A stretch of 64,000 nt of DNA from Chryseobacterium gleum (GTDB lineage: Bacteria > Bacteroidota > Bacteroidia > Flavobacteriales_D > Crocinitomicaceae), in contig CAMDFN010000004.1 of the NCBI GenBank assembly GCA_945897565.1, positions 52,964 to 116,963 on the forward strand. Reading direction: 5' to 3'. The notes beneath the pieces were generated by a model, which had not been told where the DNA came from, ran no database searches, and saw nothing but the letters and a program-made list of their open reading frames with translations. Positions 1-8,747 of the stretch are shown here, one piece after another. Position 1 is the stretch's first letter. Each line of letters opens with the position of its first letter. A program made the position numbers and the translations under genes.

Positions 1-66
1 ATCAATTCAAGCACAAGAGGAATCGCCAAAACTGCCTTTGAAATAGCGCTCAAGCAACTTATATAA
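1..66 (+). CDS. C-terminal end of an unidentified protein (partial)
   Basis: An open frame runs from the first base of the window to a TAA at 64-66 and encodes 21 residues, ending in a basic, amphipathic-looking tail (AFEIALKQLI). It ends two bases before the NhaD start, so it is probably co-transcribed with nhaD. Too little is present to name the family. Confidence 0.5.
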   Translation: MNSSTRGIAKTAFEIALKQLI

Positions 67-68
67 AA

Positions 69-1337
69 ATGATGGAACTGTCGTTGGTACTCATCTTTAT
101 ATTAGGCTACACAGCAATCAGCTTTGAGCACACGCTCCGCATAGACAAACTCATTCCTGCTTTGCTCATGATGACGCTTTCATGGGCGCTCATTGCTTTG
201 AATATACCTGATGTGCATGCATTGAGTGAAAATCTTTTACATCATTTTGGCAAAACTGCAGAAATCCTGATCTTTCTAATGGGCGCAATGGCCATTGTGG
301 AAATGATCGACTACTTCGACGGTTTCAAAAGCGTGCAATCCTTGATCAAAGTCAAAACTGCCTACCAATTGCTTCTTGTGGTTTCCATTCTTGCTTTTGT
401 TTTATCTGCTATCATTGACAACCTGACCGCTACAATTGTGCTGATTTCTATTTTGCGCAAAATAGTCCTAGACAAAGAACTGCGCATGTGGATGGCTGGG
501 TTTGTCATTATCGCGGCCAATGCAGGTGGTGCATGGTCTCCAATTGGTGATGTCACCACCACCATGCTCTGGATTGCTGGCAAAGTGAGCGCCCTCAAAC
601 TTATCGAACATATCTTTTTGCCCGCTGTAGTCAGCTTACTCATCCCTCTGCTGCTCGCCAAAAAAATCAAGATTTTCAAGCAAGATCTCCCTGCTGCACC
701 AACCATTGAGAAAAGTAAAGTTTCAGGTCTCATTTTACTCAGCGGCCTTGGGCTCATTATTTTTGTCCCAATCTTCAAAACCATTACCCATCTCCCTCCC
801 TATATGGGCATGATGTTTTCCCTTGCTATTTTTGCTGTTATCGGTGAAATTGCCAGTAAACGACAACTCAATCTGAGTTCATTAAACGAACAAGACCACG
901 GCGGACACATTGGCCCAACGCTAAAAGCATTGAGCAAAATTGAAATGCCTTCTATCTTGTTTTTCTTAGGGATTCTAATGACTGTAGCCGCAATGGAGGA
1001 GCTAGGCATGATCGAACAACTCGGTGAAAACGTATTGGCATCAGGTATTTCCAAAGAACTGTACATATCGTTTTTAGGTCTTGCCTCTGCCATTATAGAC
1101 AACGTTCCACTTGTTGCTGCAAGTATTGGCATGTTCAAAGACGGCATGGATGCCGATACTTGGCATTTTATTGCCTACACGGCAGGCACCGGCGGCTCTA
1201 TTCTGATCATTGGTTCAGCAGCAGGCGTGGTTGCCATGGGAATGGAAAACATTGGCTTTGGTTGGTATCTCAAGCGCATCTCTTTACTTGCGTTGGCTGG
1301 TTATATTGGTGGTGTGCTGACTTTTTTAATGCTCTAA
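69..1337 (+). CDS. nhaD: Na+/H+ antiporter, NhaD type
   Basis: A 422-residue polytopic inner-membrane protein of the NhaD/ion transporter superfamily, which exchanges external protons for internal sodium. The two inverted halves each carry a conserved helix-break motif: AIIDNLTAT at about 114-122 and AIIDNVPLV at about 341-349, where the paired Asp-Asn residues are the expected ion-binding positions. A GDVTTT stretch at 160-165 is also typical. Hydrophobic segments fill nearly the whole chain, except a hydrophilic loop near 200-220. ATG at 69 is followed by a second ATG and either could start. folC begins two bases after the stop, which suggests co-transcription. Family assignment is firm; the transported ion is inferred from family. 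Confidence 0.93.
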   Translation: MMELSLVLIFILGYTAISFEHTLRIDKLIPALLMMTLSWALIALNIPDVHALSENLLHHFGKTAEILIFLMGAMAIVEMIDYFDGFKSVQSLIKVKTAYQLLLVVSILAFVLSAIIDNLTATIVLISILRKIVLDKELRMWMAGFVIIAANAGGAWSPIGDVTTTMLWIAGKVSALKLIEHIFLPAVVSLLIPLLLAKKIKIFKQDLPAAPTIEKSKVSGLILLSGLGLIIFVPIFKTITHLPPYMGMMFSLAIFAVIGEIASKRQLNLSSLNEQDHGGHIGPTLKALSKIEMPSILFFLGILMTVAAMEELGMIEQLGENVLASGISKELYISFLGLASAIIDNVPLVAASIGMFKDGMDADTWHFIAYTAGTGGSILIIGSAAGVVAMGMENIGFGWYLKRISLLALAGYIGGVLTFLML

Positions 1338-1338
1338 A

Positions 1339-2559
1339 ATGCAAGCAGATAGCGCCTACCAAGATTGTATCCGTTGGCTATTTGAGCGCTTTCCTTCCTA
1401 TCAAAATTTAGGTGGTGCAGCCTACAAACCTGGCCTAGAACGTGTACACCAATTACTTGAACTCCTGCAAATCGATGCACAGCAAATTCCGAGTATACAT
1501 CTTGCCGGCACCAATGGAAAAGGAAGTACTGCCGCTTATTGCGCTAGTTTGTTAACTGAGCAAGACTTTAAAGTGGGGCTCTTTACCTCGCCCCATATCT
1601 ACGACTTTTCGGAACGCATCCGCATAAATGGTTGCCCGATAACACCAAAAGATGTCATTGCTTTTTGCCATCGTTTTCAAAACTTGAGTTCAACAATAGA
1701 CGCCAGTTTTTTTGAACTCACCTTCGCCATGGCCTTGGCTTATTTTCAAGCGCAATCCTGCGATTACATCGTTATAGAAACTGGCCTAGGCGGCAGACTA
1801 GACGCCACTAATGTTTTAAATCCAAAGGTGAGTGTCATCACGAATATCGCACTGGACCATCAAGAATTTTTAGGCGACAGCATTACAGCTATCGCTATTG
1901 AAAAAGCCGGAATCATTAAAACACAGACGCCTGTTGTCATCGGCGAAAAATCAAAATCTACGCAAGCGATTTTTGAAGATCGATCTCGTGTGCTGAATGC
2001 ACCTATATATTTTTCCGAAGACTTCAAAGATTTGGTCCAAACACTTCCGCTTACTGGTTATCAAATCAACAATTTCAAAACAGCATTATTGGCATTGAAA
2101 GTGATTGGTTTTGATATTTCGCCTCAAACGCAATTAGCAGCACTCAAAAACCTAAAGACCAATACCGGTTTTTTTGGCCGACTAGAGCTTTGGCAAGTAG
2201 CGCCAAGAATTGTTATTGATGTCTCGCACAACCCAGCAGGTATAGGGGCCACTCTTCCAATTATTCAAAAAGAATGCGAGGGGCAACTTTACATTCTATA
2301 TGGAGCTGCAAAAGATAAAGATGCGCAGCAAATTCTCGACCTCTTTCCCAAACAAGCCAACATTGCCGCTTGTGTATTTAGCAATCCTAGATCGAAAAGT
2401 GCGGCAGATTGGCAACTTTTAGGCGTAGAGCAGGTATTTGAGGACTTACCGAGCGCCATATCCCAGATAGAAAAGCAAATGTTGCCACATGATTTGCTTT
2501 GGATTACGGGTAGTTTTTTCTTATTATCAGATTTGCCTTCCATAAAAAAGATTTTTTAA
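1339..2559 (+). CDS. folC: Bifunctional folylpolyglutamate synthase / dihydrofolate synthase
   Basis: A 406-residue Mur-ligase-family enzyme that adds glutamate to dihydropteroate and to reduced folates in the cytoplasm. The P-loop HLAGTNGKGS lies at about 53-62, followed by FTSPHI (about residue 79) and the ETGLGGRLDATN block typical of FolC. ITNIALDH carries the Mg-binding His, and VIDVSHNP marks the C-terminal ligase domain. Length fits the family. It starts one base after the nhaD stop, and pyrR follows 15 bases downstream with its own -7 box, so folC closes the first operon. No anomalies seen. Confidence 0.95.
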   Translation: MQADSAYQDCIRWLFERFPSYQNLGGAAYKPGLERVHQLLELLQIDAQQIPSIHLAGTNGKGSTAAYCASLLTEQDFKVGLFTSPHIYDFSERIRINGCPITPKDVIAFCHRFQNLSSTIDASFFELTFAMALAYFQAQSCDYIVIETGLGGRLDATNVLNPKVSVITNIALDHQEFLGDSITAIAIEKAGIIKTQTPVVIGEKSKSTQAIFEDRSRVLNAPIYFSEDFKDLVQTLPLTGYQINNFKTALLALKVIGFDISPQTQLAALKNLKTNTGFFGRLELWQVAPRIVIDVSHNPAGIGATLPIIQKECEGQLYILYGAAKDKDAQQILDLFPKQANIAACVFSNPRSKSAADWQLLGVEQVFEDLPSAISQIEKQMLPHDLLWITGSFFLLSDLPSIKKIF

Positions 2560-2561
2560 AG

Positions 2562-2569
2562 TATCTTTG
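2562..2569 (+). promoter_or_regulatory. -7 box of the pyrR promoter
   Basis: TATCTTTG matches the Bacteroidetes -7 consensus TAnnTTTG exactly. It ends only five bases before the pyrR ATG at 2575. A TTTG at 2532-2535 could be the -33 element, but the 26-base spacing is longer than usual. Transcription would start at or within a few bases of the start codon. Confidence 0.6.
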
Positions 2570-2574
2570 CAATA

Positions 2575-3135
2575 ATGGAAAAGCAAGTCATCCTCAATGC
2601 CACCCAGCTCGAACTGACGCTCAAACGCCTTTCCCATGAACTCATTGAGACCCACGACACCTTCGAGAACTCCGTTTTAATTGGCCTGCAACCGCGTGGC
2701 ATCCACGTCACTACCCGCATCAAAACCCAACTCGAAGCTATTCTAGCGAATCCTATTCAAGCAGGCAGCCTCGACATCACTTTTCACCGCGACGACTTCC
2801 GCCGCAGAGAAACTCCCCTGCTCCCAAGTATTACCAACATCGATTTCTCAATAGAAAACAAGCGCGTTATCCTCATAGACGACGTCTTGTTTACCGGACG
2901 CACTATTCGTGCAGGTCTAGATGCGCTGCTCACTTTTGGACGCCCATCGCAAGTTCAATTGCTCGCACTCATAGACCGTCGCTTTAGCCGCGATTTACCC
3001 ATTCAAGCAGACTACATCGGCAAAACCGTCGATACGCTAGCTTCTGAGCGCGTGGCCGTAGAATGGAAAGAAATCGAAGGACAAGATCAAGTATTATTAT
3101 TTACAAAAGAAGGCAATGAAGCAGCTCAGCGTTGA
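2575..3135 (+). CDS. pyrR: PyrR: pyr operon regulator / uracil phosphoribosyltransferase
   Basis: A 186-residue type I phosphoribosyltransferase. The PRPP-binding motif VILIDDVLFTGRT lies at about 98-110, and the LIGLQPRGI and AGSLDITFHRDD segments are characteristic of PyrR rather than Upp. In Bacillus the family binds pyr leader RNA and also converts uracil and PRPP to UMP. Here the promoter box sits directly against the ATG, leaving no leader for an attenuator before pyrR itself. Its last 20 bases overlap pyrB in another frame, so the two are translationally coupled. Whether this protein regulates or only salvages uracil cannot be seen from sequence. Confidence 0.93.
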   Translation: MEKQVILNATQLELTLKRLSHELIETHDTFENSVLIGLQPRGIHVTTRIKTQLEAILANPIQAGSLDITFHRDDFRRRETPLLPSITNIDFSIENKRVILIDDVLFTGRTIRAGLDALLTFGRPSQVQLLALIDRRFSRDLPIQADYIGKTVDTLASERVAVEWKEIEGQDQVLLFTKEGNEAAQR

Positions 3136-4045
3136 TCACCTTACCGGCATCGTAGACCTCACCCGTCAAGACATCGAACTCATCCTCGAAACCGCCGCTC
3201 GTTTCAAAGAAGTGATCAACCGCCCTATCAAGAAAGTTCCTTCTCTTCGCGACATCACCATTGCCAATGTCTTTTTTGAAAACTCTACCCGTACACGCCT
3301 CTCTTTTGAATTAGCACAAAAACGCCTCTCTGCCGATGTCGTCAATTTTAGTGCTTCAAGCTCTTCGGTCAAAAAAGGAGAAACGCTTGTCGATACCGTC
3401 AACAATATTCTGGCCATGAAAGTAGACATGGTGGTGCTGCGTCATCCAAACCCAGGTGCTGCTAAGTTCTTATCTCAAAAAATCAAAGCGCGGGTAGTGA
3501 ACGCAGGCGACGGCACACACGAACACCCTACACAAGCACTGCTCGACGCCTATTCAATCCAAGAAAAACTCGGTAGTGTCGAAGGTAAAAAGGTCGTTAT
3601 TGTAGGTGATATTCTCCATTCGAGAGTGGCCTTAAGCAATATCTACTGTCTTCAAAAACTCGGTGCGGAGGTCATGGTTTGCGGCCCAAGCACGCTCATC
3701 CCAAAATACATTTCAGAACTAGGTGTGTTGGTGTCTCACAACCTACGCGAAGCATTAGAGTGGTGCGATGTCGCCAATATGTTGCGCATCCAACTCGAGC
3801 GTCAAGACATCAAGTATTTCCCTTCTCTAAGAGAATATGCACAGCAATTCGGCCTAGACAAAAATTTATTAGACAGTCTTTCCAAAGAAATTGTGATCAT
3901 GCACCCAGGGCCTATCAACCGCGGTGTCGAGATTTCCTCAGACGTTGCCGACAGCCCACAGAGCATCATTTTAGATCAGGTAGAAAACGGTGTAGCTGTT
4001 CGCATGGCGGTAATTTATTTACTCGCAGCAAAAATCGAAAGATAA
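3116..4045 (+). CDS. pyrB: Aspartate carbamoyltransferase catalytic subunit
   Basis: 309 residues. It catalyses carbamoyl phosphate plus aspartate to carbamoyl aspartate, the committed step of pyrimidine synthesis. The carbamoyl phosphate motif FFENSTRTRLSFE is at about 52-64, the HPTQALLD motif near 139-146 and HPGPINRG near 262-269. No regulatory subunit PyrI is adjacent, as is usual when PyrR-type genes are present. The ATG at 3116 lies within the pyrR coding sequence (20-base overlap), consistent with coupled translation of pyrRB. Confidence 0.96.
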   Translation: MKQLSVDHLTGIVDLTRQDIELILETAARFKEVINRPIKKVPSLRDITIANVFFENSTRTRLSFELAQKRLSADVVNFSASSSSVKKGETLVDTVNNILAMKVDMVVLRHPNPGAAKFLSQKIKARVVNAGDGTHEHPTQALLDAYSIQEKLGSVEGKKVVIVGDILHSRVALSNIYCLQKLGAEVMVCGPSTLIPKYISELGVLVSHNLREALEWCDVANMLRIQLERQDIKYFPSLREYAQQFGLDKNLLDSLSKEIVIMHPGPINRGVEISSDVADSPQSIILDQVENGVAVRMAVIYLLAAKIER

Positions 4046-4051
4046 TTTAGT

Positions 4052-4059
4052 TATTTTTG
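4052..4059 (+). promoter_or_regulatory. -7 box upstream of the STAS gene
   Basis: TATTTTTG is an exact TAnnTTTG match 14 bases before the ATG at 4074, in the gap after pyrB. No good -33 TTG at the usual spacing is visible. Confidence 0.45.
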
Positions 4060-4073
4060 AGCAAATCAACGCT

Positions 4074-4415
4074 ATGAATTTCTCCGTGGACCCTCAGGGC
4101 CAAATTGTGGTTGTCAGTACCGAAGTTGAGAAACTCGACGCCAGTAACGCACCAGAGCTCAAAGCACACTTTTTGCAGCTCAATAAGGTCGGCACCAATT
4201 ATATCATATTGGACATGAGCAAAACCAAATACTGCGACTCCTCTGGTTTATCTGCAGTACTCATCGCCAACCGACTTTGCAAAGACACCAACGGAAAATT
4301 TGCGTTATCAGGTTTGCAGCCAAATGTGCTGAAGCTCATTGAAATTGCCCAGCTAGACAAAGTACTCACCATCGGAAACTCCACTGACGCAGCCCTAGAT
4401 TTAATTGCAAGGTGA
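4074..4415 (+). CDS. STAS-domain protein, anti-sigma factor antagonist type
   Basis: A 113-residue single STAS domain like SpoIIAA/RsbV. The conserved segment ILDMSKTKYCDSSGLSAV (about 44-61) includes the DSSG loop, whose first Ser is the phosphorylation site in SpoIIAA. Proteins of this type bind anti-sigma kinases or act as partner-switch modules. No RsbW-type kinase is seen nearby, so the partner is unknown. Its TGA overlaps the GTG start of the RNase Z gene by four bases (GTGA), a conserved type of pairing in Bacteroidetes that suggests coupled translation. Confidence 0.88.
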   Translation: MNFSVDPQGQIVVVSTEVEKLDASNAPELKAHFLQLNKVGTNYIILDMSKTKYCDSSGLSAVLIANRLCKDTNGKFALSGLQPNVLKLIEIAQLDKVLTIGNSTDAALDLIAR

Positions 4416-5371
4416 GTTTTGAGCTACACATACTCGGCTCGGGTGCAGCCTTACCTACAAGCAAAAGGCAAGCATCTGCTCAATATGTCAATTGCAATGA
4501 AAGACATATTCTAATAGACTGCGCTGAAGGCACCCAACAACAGTTGCGCAAATACGGACTCAAGCTCCAAAAAATACAGTTTATCCTGATTTCACACCTC
4601 CATGGCGATCACTTTTTTGGTTTGCCGGGTCTGCTTTCAACCATGCACCTGCTAGGTCGCAATAAAAAATTAAGCATCTATGGGCCTCCTGGTTTAGAGG
4701 CGCTCATTAGGGCCATGTTGGCTGCAGGCGGACACCCACTGCAATTCGACATTGCTTTTCATACGATACAACCAGGTGCATCAGCACTCATTTTTGAAGA
4801 TCGCCTGATCGAGATTCACGCCTTTGCCCTCAAACACCGCTTGCCCACCCTAGGGTACCGGATCAATGAGAAACCTAAATTGTTTAATCTCAATAAAGAA
4901 GCCATTTCGGCAGCTGGTTTATGCATAGAAGACCTTCCTAAATTAAAGGCTGGAATTTCAATTGAAAGAAATGGTAAAAAGTACAATTACCTAGATTACA
5001 CAATGCCCGCTCAGCCCGTTTATAGTTATGCCTATTGTTCAGACACCAAGCCTAGCCCAAGTTATCTTCAAGCCATTCTCGACGTAGATTTACTATACCA
5101 CGAGGCTACCTTTAACCAACAGCACCTCGAACGCGCTAAGCAAACCTTTCACTCAACTGCCCAACAAGCCGCCCAACAAGCGGTATTGGCCAAATGCAAA
5201 TACCTACTGCTCGGTCATTTTTCATCGCGTTACGATGCTGTACTGCAACACTTGACAGAAGCGCGCATGATACATCCAAATGTGGCTGCAGCAGAAGACG
5301 GCATGCCAATTGTTTTAGGGAAATGGGGGGCTATTTTTGGGAGCGCTGATAAAACACAAGCGCAACAATAG
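4412..5371 (+). CDS. rnz: Ribonuclease Z (tRNA 3'-processing endonuclease)
   Basis: A 319-residue metallo-beta-lactamase-fold enzyme that removes 3' trailers from tRNA precursors. The zinc motif SHLHGDHFFGLPGLL lies at about 62-76. Further metal ligands are expected in the CSDT segment near 210-213 and in LLGHFSSRY near 270. The start is GTG at 4412, giving MSFELHILGSGAALPT, which matches the normal N-terminus of the family. The gene's last 41 bases overlap, tail to tail, the end of the LptG-type gene on the other strand. Confidence 0.94.
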   Translation: MSFELHILGSGAALPTSKRQASAQYVNCNERHILIDCAEGTQQQLRKYGLKLQKIQFILISHLHGDHFFGLPGLLSTMHLLGRNKKLSIYGPPGLEALIRAMLAAGGHPLQFDIAFHTIQPGASALIFEDRLIEIHAFALKHRLPTLGYRINEKPKLFNLNKEAISAAGLCIEDLPKLKAGISIERNGKKYNYLDYTMPAQPVYSYAYCSDTKPSPSYLQAILDVDLLYHEATFNQQHLERAKQTFHSTAQQAAQQAVLAKCKYLLLGHFSSRYDAVLQHLTEARMIHPNVAAAEDGMPIVLGKWGAIFGSADKTQAQQ

Positions 5372-6407
5372 CAAAAATCAGATTGGGCAACCATACCGAC
5401 CAAAGCGTTGGGAAACCGACTTTAATGGCCGCTACCGTCAGCATTTTCATCGCAAAAATATACACGAAAATAAATGCCAACCCAATGGCGATATTCATAC
5501 CGGTTCCTCCTCGTTTTTTCTGAGAGGCAACGGATACACCAATAAGGGTAAGCATGTAAGTTGCAAAAGGAAAGGCAGTGCGCTGATGAAGTTCTATTTC
5601 AAATTCAGGCACCAGCTTTGAACCTTTTAATTTTTCGCGTTCAATGGCGTTTTTGAGCTCTGTAAAAGTGAGGGCTTGCGCAGCGTTGTCTCGCTGGGCC
5701 ATTTCTTCAATGCGGTACACGAAGGTAGTGTCTTTGTGTCTGCCGTGGGTGAGCTTGGCCTTTGGGAAATTGTAGTTTTTTTCGTAGTAATCTGTCAATT
5801 GCCATTCGTTGGTACCCGGTTTGTTTTTGGCAAAACGCGCGCGCAAAAAATAAATCGGGTGGTTGTCTTTGCTCCATTTTTGAATGGTGAGGTCATTGAC
5901 GCGCTGTTCTTCAGCTGCATAATTGGAAAAGTAGACGAGCTCATTACCTGGATACTCAGCTTGGTAGTTATTGACCGTCAGCACATCTCGGTAATAGCGT
6001 TCTTCGAAAGCCAAACGAATTTTGTTGGTTCTTGGAATAATGAGGTGATTGAGTACCAAAGACATGACCGTAAGAATAGTAGCGCCGATAAAATAAGGCC
6101 GTAAAAAACGGGTGACAGGCCGTCCTGAGAACCAGATGGGGATGATCTCGGTGTTTTGCGCCATTTTGCCAGTAAACCAGATGACCGACAAAAAGATGAT
6201 CATGGAGGAGAAGGTGTTGCCGTAATAGAGGATAAACGTAACGTAATAACGAAAGAAAATCTCGTGTAAAGGCGCCTTATTGCTGATGAATTCGCTTAAC
6301 TTTTCTGAGATGTCAAAGACAACCGAAAATACCATTATCAGACCCAGCATGAAAAAAAACGTGCTCAGAAATTTCTTGATGATATAGCGGTCGATGCGTT
6401 TGAGCAT
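5331..6407 (-). CDS. lptG: LptF/LptG-family permease (LPS export, YjgP/YjgQ)
   Basis: A 358-residue inner-membrane protein with the family layout: about three N-terminal membrane helices (about 15-125), a large periplasmic beta-jellyroll region (about 130-265), and three C-terminal helices. The N-terminus MLKRIDRYIIKKFLSTF is typical of LptG in Bacteroidetes. Together with LptF and the ATPase LptB it extracts lipopolysaccharide and passes it across the periplasm to LptD, which is also encoded in this window at 56489-59014. It lies two bases downstream of tgt and is probably co-transcribed with it. It could be called LptF; the two are hard to separate by eye. Confidence 0.9.
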   Translation of the reverse strand: MLKRIDRYIIKKFLSTFFFMLGLIMVFSVVFDISEKLSEFISNKAPLHEIFFRYYVTFILYYGNTFSSMIIFLSVIWFTGKMAQNTEIIPIWFSGRPVTRFLRPYFIGATILTVMSLVLNHLIIPRTNKIRLAFEERYYRDVLTVNNYQAEYPGNELVYFSNYAAEEQRVNDLTIQKWSKDNHPIYFLRARFAKNKPGTNEWQLTDYYEKNYNFPKAKLTHGRHKDTTFVYRIEEMAQRDNAAQALTFTELKNAIEREKLKGSKLVPEFEIELHQRTAFPFATYMLTLIGVSVASQKKRGGTGMNIAIGLAFIFVYIFAMKMLTVAAIKVGFPTLWSVWLPNLIFAIVALVFYQRSQK

Positions 6408-6409
6408 AT

Positions 6410-7540
6410 CTATAAGCGCTGCCCTAATTTTTGAATCACTTGGTTTTTCCAGGCTACAAATTCACCACTTGCGATTTTTTCTCTGGCCACCCGCATGAGC
6501 TCCAGATAAAAGGCCAGGTTGTGAATGGTCGCAATTTGAATGCCGAGAAATTCACCTGTTTTGATAAGGTGACGCAAATAAGCTTTGGTATAGACTTGAT
6601 CTACCCAAACCTGACTTGATGCGTCCAACGGACTAAAGTCTTTGGACCATTTTTCATTTTTTATATTGATGGTGCCTTCCCAAGTGTACAGCAAGCCATG
6701 ACGCGCGTTTCTACTTGGCATGACGCAATCGAACATGTCTACACCTAGCGCAATTGATTCCAGTAAGTTATTAGGCGTTCCGACACCCATCAAGTAGCGC
6801 GGTTTTTCGGTAGGTAAGATGCCGCAAACGAGTTCAGTCATTTCATAGAGTTCATAGTCGGGTTCTCCTACAGACAGGCCCCCAATAGCGTTGCCTACCG
6901 CATCAAACGACGCGATAGCATGCGCAGATTGTTCTCGAAGGTCTTTGTAGGTACTTCCCTGAACAATCGGAAAAAGTGCTTGCTCATAGCCGTATTTCGG
7001 TTCAGATTGCTCCATAGCTGTGAAGCAACGTGCCAACCAGCGATGCGTGAGGTGCATAGAACGCTTGGCATAGTTGTAGTCGCAGGGATAAGGCGTGCAT
7101 TCGTCAAAAGCCATGATGATATCGGCGCCGATAATGCGCTGAATTTCTATAGCGCGCTCCGGTGTAAAAAAGTGATAGCTCCCATCTATATGCGATTGGA
7201 ATTTAACGCCTTCTTCTTGAATTTTTCGAGATCCGGAAAGCGAATAAACCTGATAACCGCCGCTGTCAGTAAGCATTGGCCGTTCCCAACCCATAAACTG
7301 ATGTAAGCCGCCTGCCGCCTCCAAAACTTCAATGCCTGGTCGCAAAAACAAATGATAGGTATTGCCCAAAATAATTTGTGCGTTGATGTCTTCGCGGAGT
7401 TCTTGTTGGTGCACCCCTTTGACTGAGCCTCCGGTACCGACTGGCATAAAAATGGGTGTCTCGATGGAGCCATGGGCGGTGTGCAGCCTTCCGAGACGTG
7501 CTTTGGATTGAGAATCTGTCTTTAAAAGATCAAAGTGCAT
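6410..7540 (-). CDS. tgt: tRNA-guanine transglycosylase (queuosine pathway), zinc ligands replaced
   Basis: A 376-residue Tgt that exchanges G34 for a queuine precursor in tRNAs with GUN anticodons. The general-acid Asp is in TDSGGYQVYS (D92), and the nucleophile Asp in MFDCVMPSRNARHG is D271. The usual C-terminal zinc site CxCxxC...H is altered. The three cysteine positions read Ser309, Val311 and Asp314, while the His remains at 340 with the normal 26-residue spacing. Catalytic residues are intact, so the enzyme is probably active without structural zinc. A -7 box lies 24 bases upstream. lptG follows two bases after the stop. Confidence 0.95.
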   Translation of the reverse strand: MHFDLLKTDSQSKARLGRLHTAHGSIETPIFMPVGTGGSVKGVHQQELREDINAQIILGNTYHLFLRPGIEVLEAAGGLHQFMGWERPMLTDSGGYQVYSLSGSRKIQEEGVKFQSHIDGSYHFFTPERAIEIQRIIGADIIMAFDECTPYPCDYNYAKRSMHLTHRWLARCFTAMEQSEPKYGYEQALFPIVQGSTYKDLREQSAHAIASFDAVGNAIGGLSVGEPDYELYEMTELVCGILPTEKPRYLMGVGTPNNLLESIALGVDMFDCVMPSRNARHGLLYTWEGTINIKNEKWSKDFSPLDASSQVWVDQVYTKAYLRHLIKTGEFLGIQIATIHNLAFYLELMRVAREKIASGEFVAWKNQVIQKLGQRL

Positions 7541-7564
7541 AACAATGTTGAAAAATACCTAAAG

Positions 7565-7572
7565 CAAAGATA
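7565..7572 (-). promoter_or_regulatory. -7 box of the tgt-lptG promoter
   Basis: On the minus strand TATCTTTG matches TAnnTTTG exactly, 24 bases upstream of the tgt ATG. It lies in the short divergent gap to the glycosyltransferase gene. Confidence 0.5.
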
Positions 7573-7593
7573 CGGGTATTTGAATTCCCTAGA

Positions 7594-7601
7594 CATCTTT
7601 G
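7594..7601 (+). promoter_or_regulatory. -7-like box before the glycosyltransferase
   Basis: CATCTTTG differs from TAnnTTTG at one position and lies nine bases before the ATG at 7611. It overlaps a possible TTG start at 7599, which argues that the ATG is the real start. Confidence 0.35.
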
Positions 7602-7610
7602 TACTCAGAG

Positions 7611-8747
7611 ATGAACTACTTACCAAACATTCAAAACGATTACTGGTCTTATTTGCTGTTCTGCGGCATATTTTTAGGCGCAATACAATTGTTTTATGTG
7701 TTTTACTTTTACGCCAGATTTGCCTTTAAACGTAAAAAACCACAATTAGAAGCTCAAAACTACCCGCCTGTTTCTGTCATTATTGCCGCTCGAAATGAAT
7801 CCGATAACCTTTACGAGCACCTTCCTTCTATTTTGAGCCAAGATTACCCCAAATACGAAGTTATTGTAGTTAACAACCAAAGTATCGATGACAGCAACTG
7901 GATCTTAACTGCTTTTGCACATCAATTTAAGCAATTAAAAGTGGTAGAAATATCGCGGAGCCCACATCTCAAACTTGGTAAGAAACTTCCTATTACACTT
8001 GGCATCAAAGCTGCCTCATATGATCATTTTGTGCTTACCGATGCCGATTGTCAGCCCCTTAGCACACAATGGCTCAAACAAGTCATGGGCAAGCTAAATG
8101 TGAAGCAACAACTCGTTATTGGCTACAGCCCCTTTACCAAAACCAAAGGTTTCTTCAATAAATTAGTGCGCTTTGACAACGCTTGGATGGGTGCGAGCGC
8201 CTTTAGTTATGCGCTAGCTGGCAATGCTTTTAAGGCAAACGGACGCAATTTGGCCTATTCAAAACTCTTGTTTCAAAAAGTCAATGGCTTTAAATCACAT
8301 TACGCCATAAGCCCCGGCGACGACGACCTTCTTTTGCAAGACGCCATTCAATTTAGCAAAATCAACATTTCCGATGACCCCAATTCTTTTGTAAGGTCTG
8401 CGGCGCCAATTAGTTGGTCCGATTGGCTCAGACAAAAAGCGAAATATCATGTCAGTTCTGCCCGTTATTCGTTTATTAAAAAAGTATTGTTAGGAATCTA
8501 TCCACTCAGCCTGATTTTGATGTGGATTTCTTTCGTTGCTTTGTGCTTCAATATAATATACTTGCCCCTAGGGTCTAGTATATTTATTGGTGTAATTGCA
8601 ATCAAATGGTGGCTTCAAGGTACTTGCCTGAATCGACTCGGCGAAAAGAAACTCATGTTGTTTTTTCCAGCTTGGGATTTATTTTATAGTTTCCTTATGC
8701 CCATCGTTTATTATATATCTGAAAGGCAAAAATATTACCGATGGTAG
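7611..8747 (+). CDS. Membrane-anchored family 2 glycosyltransferase
   Basis: 378 residues from the ATG at 7611; a TTG four codons upstream is in frame but sits in the -7-like box. One N-terminal membrane helix (about 12-36) is followed by a GT-A domain with VIIAARNESDNL, YEVIVVNNQSIDDS and the metal-binding LTDADC. A later GDDDLLL segment resembles the catalytic acidic motif. Two or three C-terminal helices follow. This is the layout of processive or polyprenol-linked GT2 enzymes. Donor and acceptor are not evident. The sigma factor start overlaps its last seven bases. Confidence 0.85.
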   Translation: MNYLPNIQNDYWSYLLFCGIFLGAIQLFYVFYFYARFAFKRKKPQLEAQNYPPVSVIIAARNESDNLYEHLPSILSQDYPKYEVIVVNNQSIDDSNWILTAFAHQFKQLKVVEISRSPHLKLGKKLPITLGIKAASYDHFVLTDADCQPLSTQWLKQVMGKLNVKQQLVIGYSPFTKTKGFFNKLVRFDNAWMGASAFSYALAGNAFKANGRNLAYSKLLFQKVNGFKSHYAISPGDDDLLLQDAIQFSKINISDDPNSFVRSAAPISWSDWLRQKAKYHVSSARYSFIKKVLLGIYPLSLILMWISFVALCFNIIYLPLGSSIFIGVIAIKWWLQGTCLNRLGEKKLMLFFPAWDLFYSFLMPIVYYISERQKYYRW

